Positions 35,101 to 35,584 of a stretch of DNA of 35,584 nt are shown here, in pieces. Origin of the DNA: Novosphingobium organovorum (GTDB taxonomy: Bacteria > Pseudomonadota > Alphaproteobacteria > Sphingomonadales > Sphingomonadaceae); the NCBI RefSeq assembly GCF_022832435.1, contig NZ_JALHLF010000032.1, positions 1-35,584 on the forward strand. The letters are read 5' to 3'. Below the pieces are notes generated by a model. The model worked only from the letters and a program-made list of their open reading frames with translations. It ran no database searches and was not told the DNA's origin. Each line of letters starts with the position of its first letter. The first letter of the stretch is position 1. The translations under genes were made by a program, and so were the position numbers.

Positions 35101-35584
35101 TACCAGCTGTTCGGGCGCACCATCCAGGTGTGGAACACCTACCGCCAGACCCAGGCCTTCACCGAGGGCAAGCCCTGGCTGCTGCGCTTCTTCGACCAGA
35201 TCCGCTTCTACCGGGTGAGCCCGGAGGAACTGGTCGACTGGCGCCGCGAGTTCCCCAATGGGCGCCGGGAGATCCGCATCGAGCCGTCCGAGTTCCGTCT
35301 GGCCGACTACCGGGCGTTCCTTTCGGAAAACGCTGAATCGATCGCGCAATTTCAGGCTACGCGCGAAGCTGCGTTCGACGAGGAACGCGCCGAATGGCAG
35401 CGTCTGGGCGAGTTCGACCGCGTGGCGGCGGCCGAAGCGGTCGAGGAAGAGGCTCCGGCCGAAGTCGAGGTGCCCGAAGGCGCCGACCTCATCGAGGCCC
35501 CCTATGGCGGCGTCGTCTCGCAACTGCTGGTGTCGCCGGGCGACACCGTGGCCGCGGGCGATCGGATCGCGGTGGTCGAGGCGA
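32107..35584 (+). CDS. Biotin-dependent urea/guanidine carboxylase (partial, runs off the right edge)
   Basis: Multidomain ATP- and biotin-dependent carboxylase; 1,159 codons are visible and the frame is still open. Residues 1-445 form the biotin carboxylase domain (VLIANRGAIATRIIRTLR, HPGYGFLSEN, the ATP-grasp KATAGGGGIGM, ERDCSLQRRNQKVVEESP, EMNTRLQVEHGVTE). The carboxyltransferase region follows with KipA-like (TTVQDWPGRQKYWAVGVPPSG) and KipI-like (YRQQGDRNILIEYG) parts, then the conserved VGIGGAYMCIYGMEGPGGY. An acidic linker leads to the biotin carrier domain. The window ends after VVEA, immediately before the expected Met-Lys biotinylation site. Urea and guanidine carboxylases share this layout. 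The upstream CgdAB-type genes favour guanidine. An allophanate hydrolase gene is expected downstream, outside the window. Confidence 0.93.
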   Translation, partial: MTFDTVLIANRGAIATRIIRTLRTMGLRSVAVYSKADEGSLHVSLADEAVCIGEARPAESYLNIAAIIEAAKKTGAGAIHPGYGFLSENLDFAQACADAGIVFVGPTPDNIATFGLKHSARALAAAHDVPLAPGTDLLTDEEEAVSAAASIGYPVMLKATAGGGGIGMRVCENEADVRDGFAAVKRQGQASFGDAGVFLESFIRRARHIEVQLFGDGEGKVVALGERDCSLQRRNQKVVEESPAPCLPEAVRRALIASAIRLGEAANYRSAGTVEFLYDADKEQFFFLEMNTRLQVEHGVTEEVFGVDLVEWMVRGAGGDYAFLDTPIGARKGHAVQLRVYAEDPSLDYRPTTGTLTNVEFPEDIRVETWVAGGSEISAWYDPMLAKLIVHAPTRAEAVAAVQMVADTARIDGIETNLRWLRKVTRCDEFTSGAVSTRVLDTIAFQPDGFRVVSGGTATTVQDWPGRQKYWAVGVPPSGPMDDQSFRLGNRLLGNPEGTEGLEVTVTGPTLAFTAPARICLMGADFGARLDDTPLERGIVVEVAAGQTLAMGRATGGGMRGYILFAGGLDVAPYLGSRSTFELGQFGGPAARRLLAGDTLHFAHRDTGAALAPVGVPAVSNEWTLRVLYGPHGAPDFFTDADIATVVGAEWQVHYNSNRTGVRLVGPKPEWARTDGGEAGLHPSNIHDNPYAIGAVDFTGDMPIILGPDGPSLGGFVCPFVVIAADLWKVGQLTAGDKVRFAPVTMDVAAAADAAQRAFIGAGKALAETPVSEIAALSPILAELPEGPGRPRTVYRQQGDRNILIEYGAIVLDIELRIRVHALMAELERMALPGVIDIVPGIRSLQFHFDGQVLGQQEALAALIAAEERLGDLEDFTVPSRIVHLPISWRDPATIETIQKYMSLVRDDAPWCPDNIEFIRRINGLPDADAVENLVFDANYIVLGLGDVYLGAPVATPMDPRHRLVTTKYNPARTWTPPNVVGIGGAYMCIYGMEGPGGYQLFGRTIQVWNTYRQTQAFTEGKPWLLRFFDQIRFYRVSPEELVDWRREFPNGRREIRIEPSEFRLADYRAFLSENAESIAQFQATREAAFDEERAEWQRLGEFDRVAAAEAVEEEAPAEVEVPEGADLIEAPYGGVVSQLLVSPGDTVAAGDRIAVVEA

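Noticed and set aside
31819..35523. 1,234-aa minus-strand open frame opposite the carboxylase
   Set aside because: Despite its length it is antisense to a gene with clear biotin carboxylase and carboxyltransferase motifs, and its translation has the Arg/His/Asp-rich look of a shadow frame.
1..35584. Search for CRISPR arrays, insertion sequences, tRNA/rRNA genes, attachment sites and phage genes
   Set aside because: No regularly spaced repeats, transposase or integrase motifs, terminal inverted repeats or RNA genes were recognised by eye.

Overview
The window is GC-rich, densely coding DNA with many ATGA/GTGA gene overlaps. It carries three TonB-dependent receptors (TBDRs), a FecI/FecR pair and a complete histidine-utilisation (hut) locus. 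That mix suggests an alphaproteobacterium of the Sphingomonadales (Novosphingobium/Sphingobium-like). This is an inference from gene content and style; no rRNA or other taxonomic marker is present. No tRNA, rRNA, CRISPR array, transposase or phage gene was seen.

Layout. (1) 317-4805: a transducer-type TBDR with an N-terminal STN domain (minus), divergent from an ECF sigma factor (FecI-like) and an anti-sigma factor (FecR-like) whose genes overlap by 92 nt. (2) 4815-12785: the hut locus. hutI-hutH-hutG-hutU-hutD run on the minus strand and hutF-hutC on the plus strand, from a shared divergent promoter region containing a HutC-type operator. The set encodes the five-step route histidine > urocanate > imidazolonepropionate > formiminoglutamate > formylglutamate > glutamate + formate. 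(3) 12891-13085: a small membrane protein, then a bidirectional terminator. (4) 13224-18177: a TBDR followed by a secreted M14 zinc carboxypeptidase (minus). An 11-bp sequence identical to the hut operator lies upstream of this TBDR, which suggests one histidine/urocanate-responsive regulon. (5) 18510-20087: a membrane di-iron hydroxylase (sterol desaturase superfamily) plus an unknown membrane protein (minus). (6) 20710-22395: a TPR-sulfotransferase fusion (plus) ending at a strong bidirectional terminator. (7) 22472-26137: a second sterol-desaturase paralog followed by a third TBDR (minus). (8) 26646-35584: a NikR-like regulator; an ABC importer (lipoprotein, permease, ATPase); a second NikR-like regulator; two DUF1989 proteins (urea-amidolyase-associated / carboxyguanidine deiminase CgdB and CgdA type); and a urea/guanidine carboxylase cut by the window edge just before its biotinylation site.

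The most interesting observation joins regions 5, 7 and 8. An inverted-repeat-like element, TATTAC-N14/15-GTAATA (or GTATTA), occurs upstream of both sterol-desaturase paralogs, upstream of both NikR-like regulators and upstream of the ABC transporter. The NikR-like proteins keep the ribbon-helix-helix and ACT-like layout but lack two and three of the four canonical nickel ligands. My reading is that this is one regulon, probably run by these non-canonical NikR paralogs. It would couple outer-membrane uptake and membrane di-iron oxidation to a guanidine/urea-type nitrogen pathway. The operator pattern and gene content are seen directly; the regulator-operator pairing and the substrate are inference.
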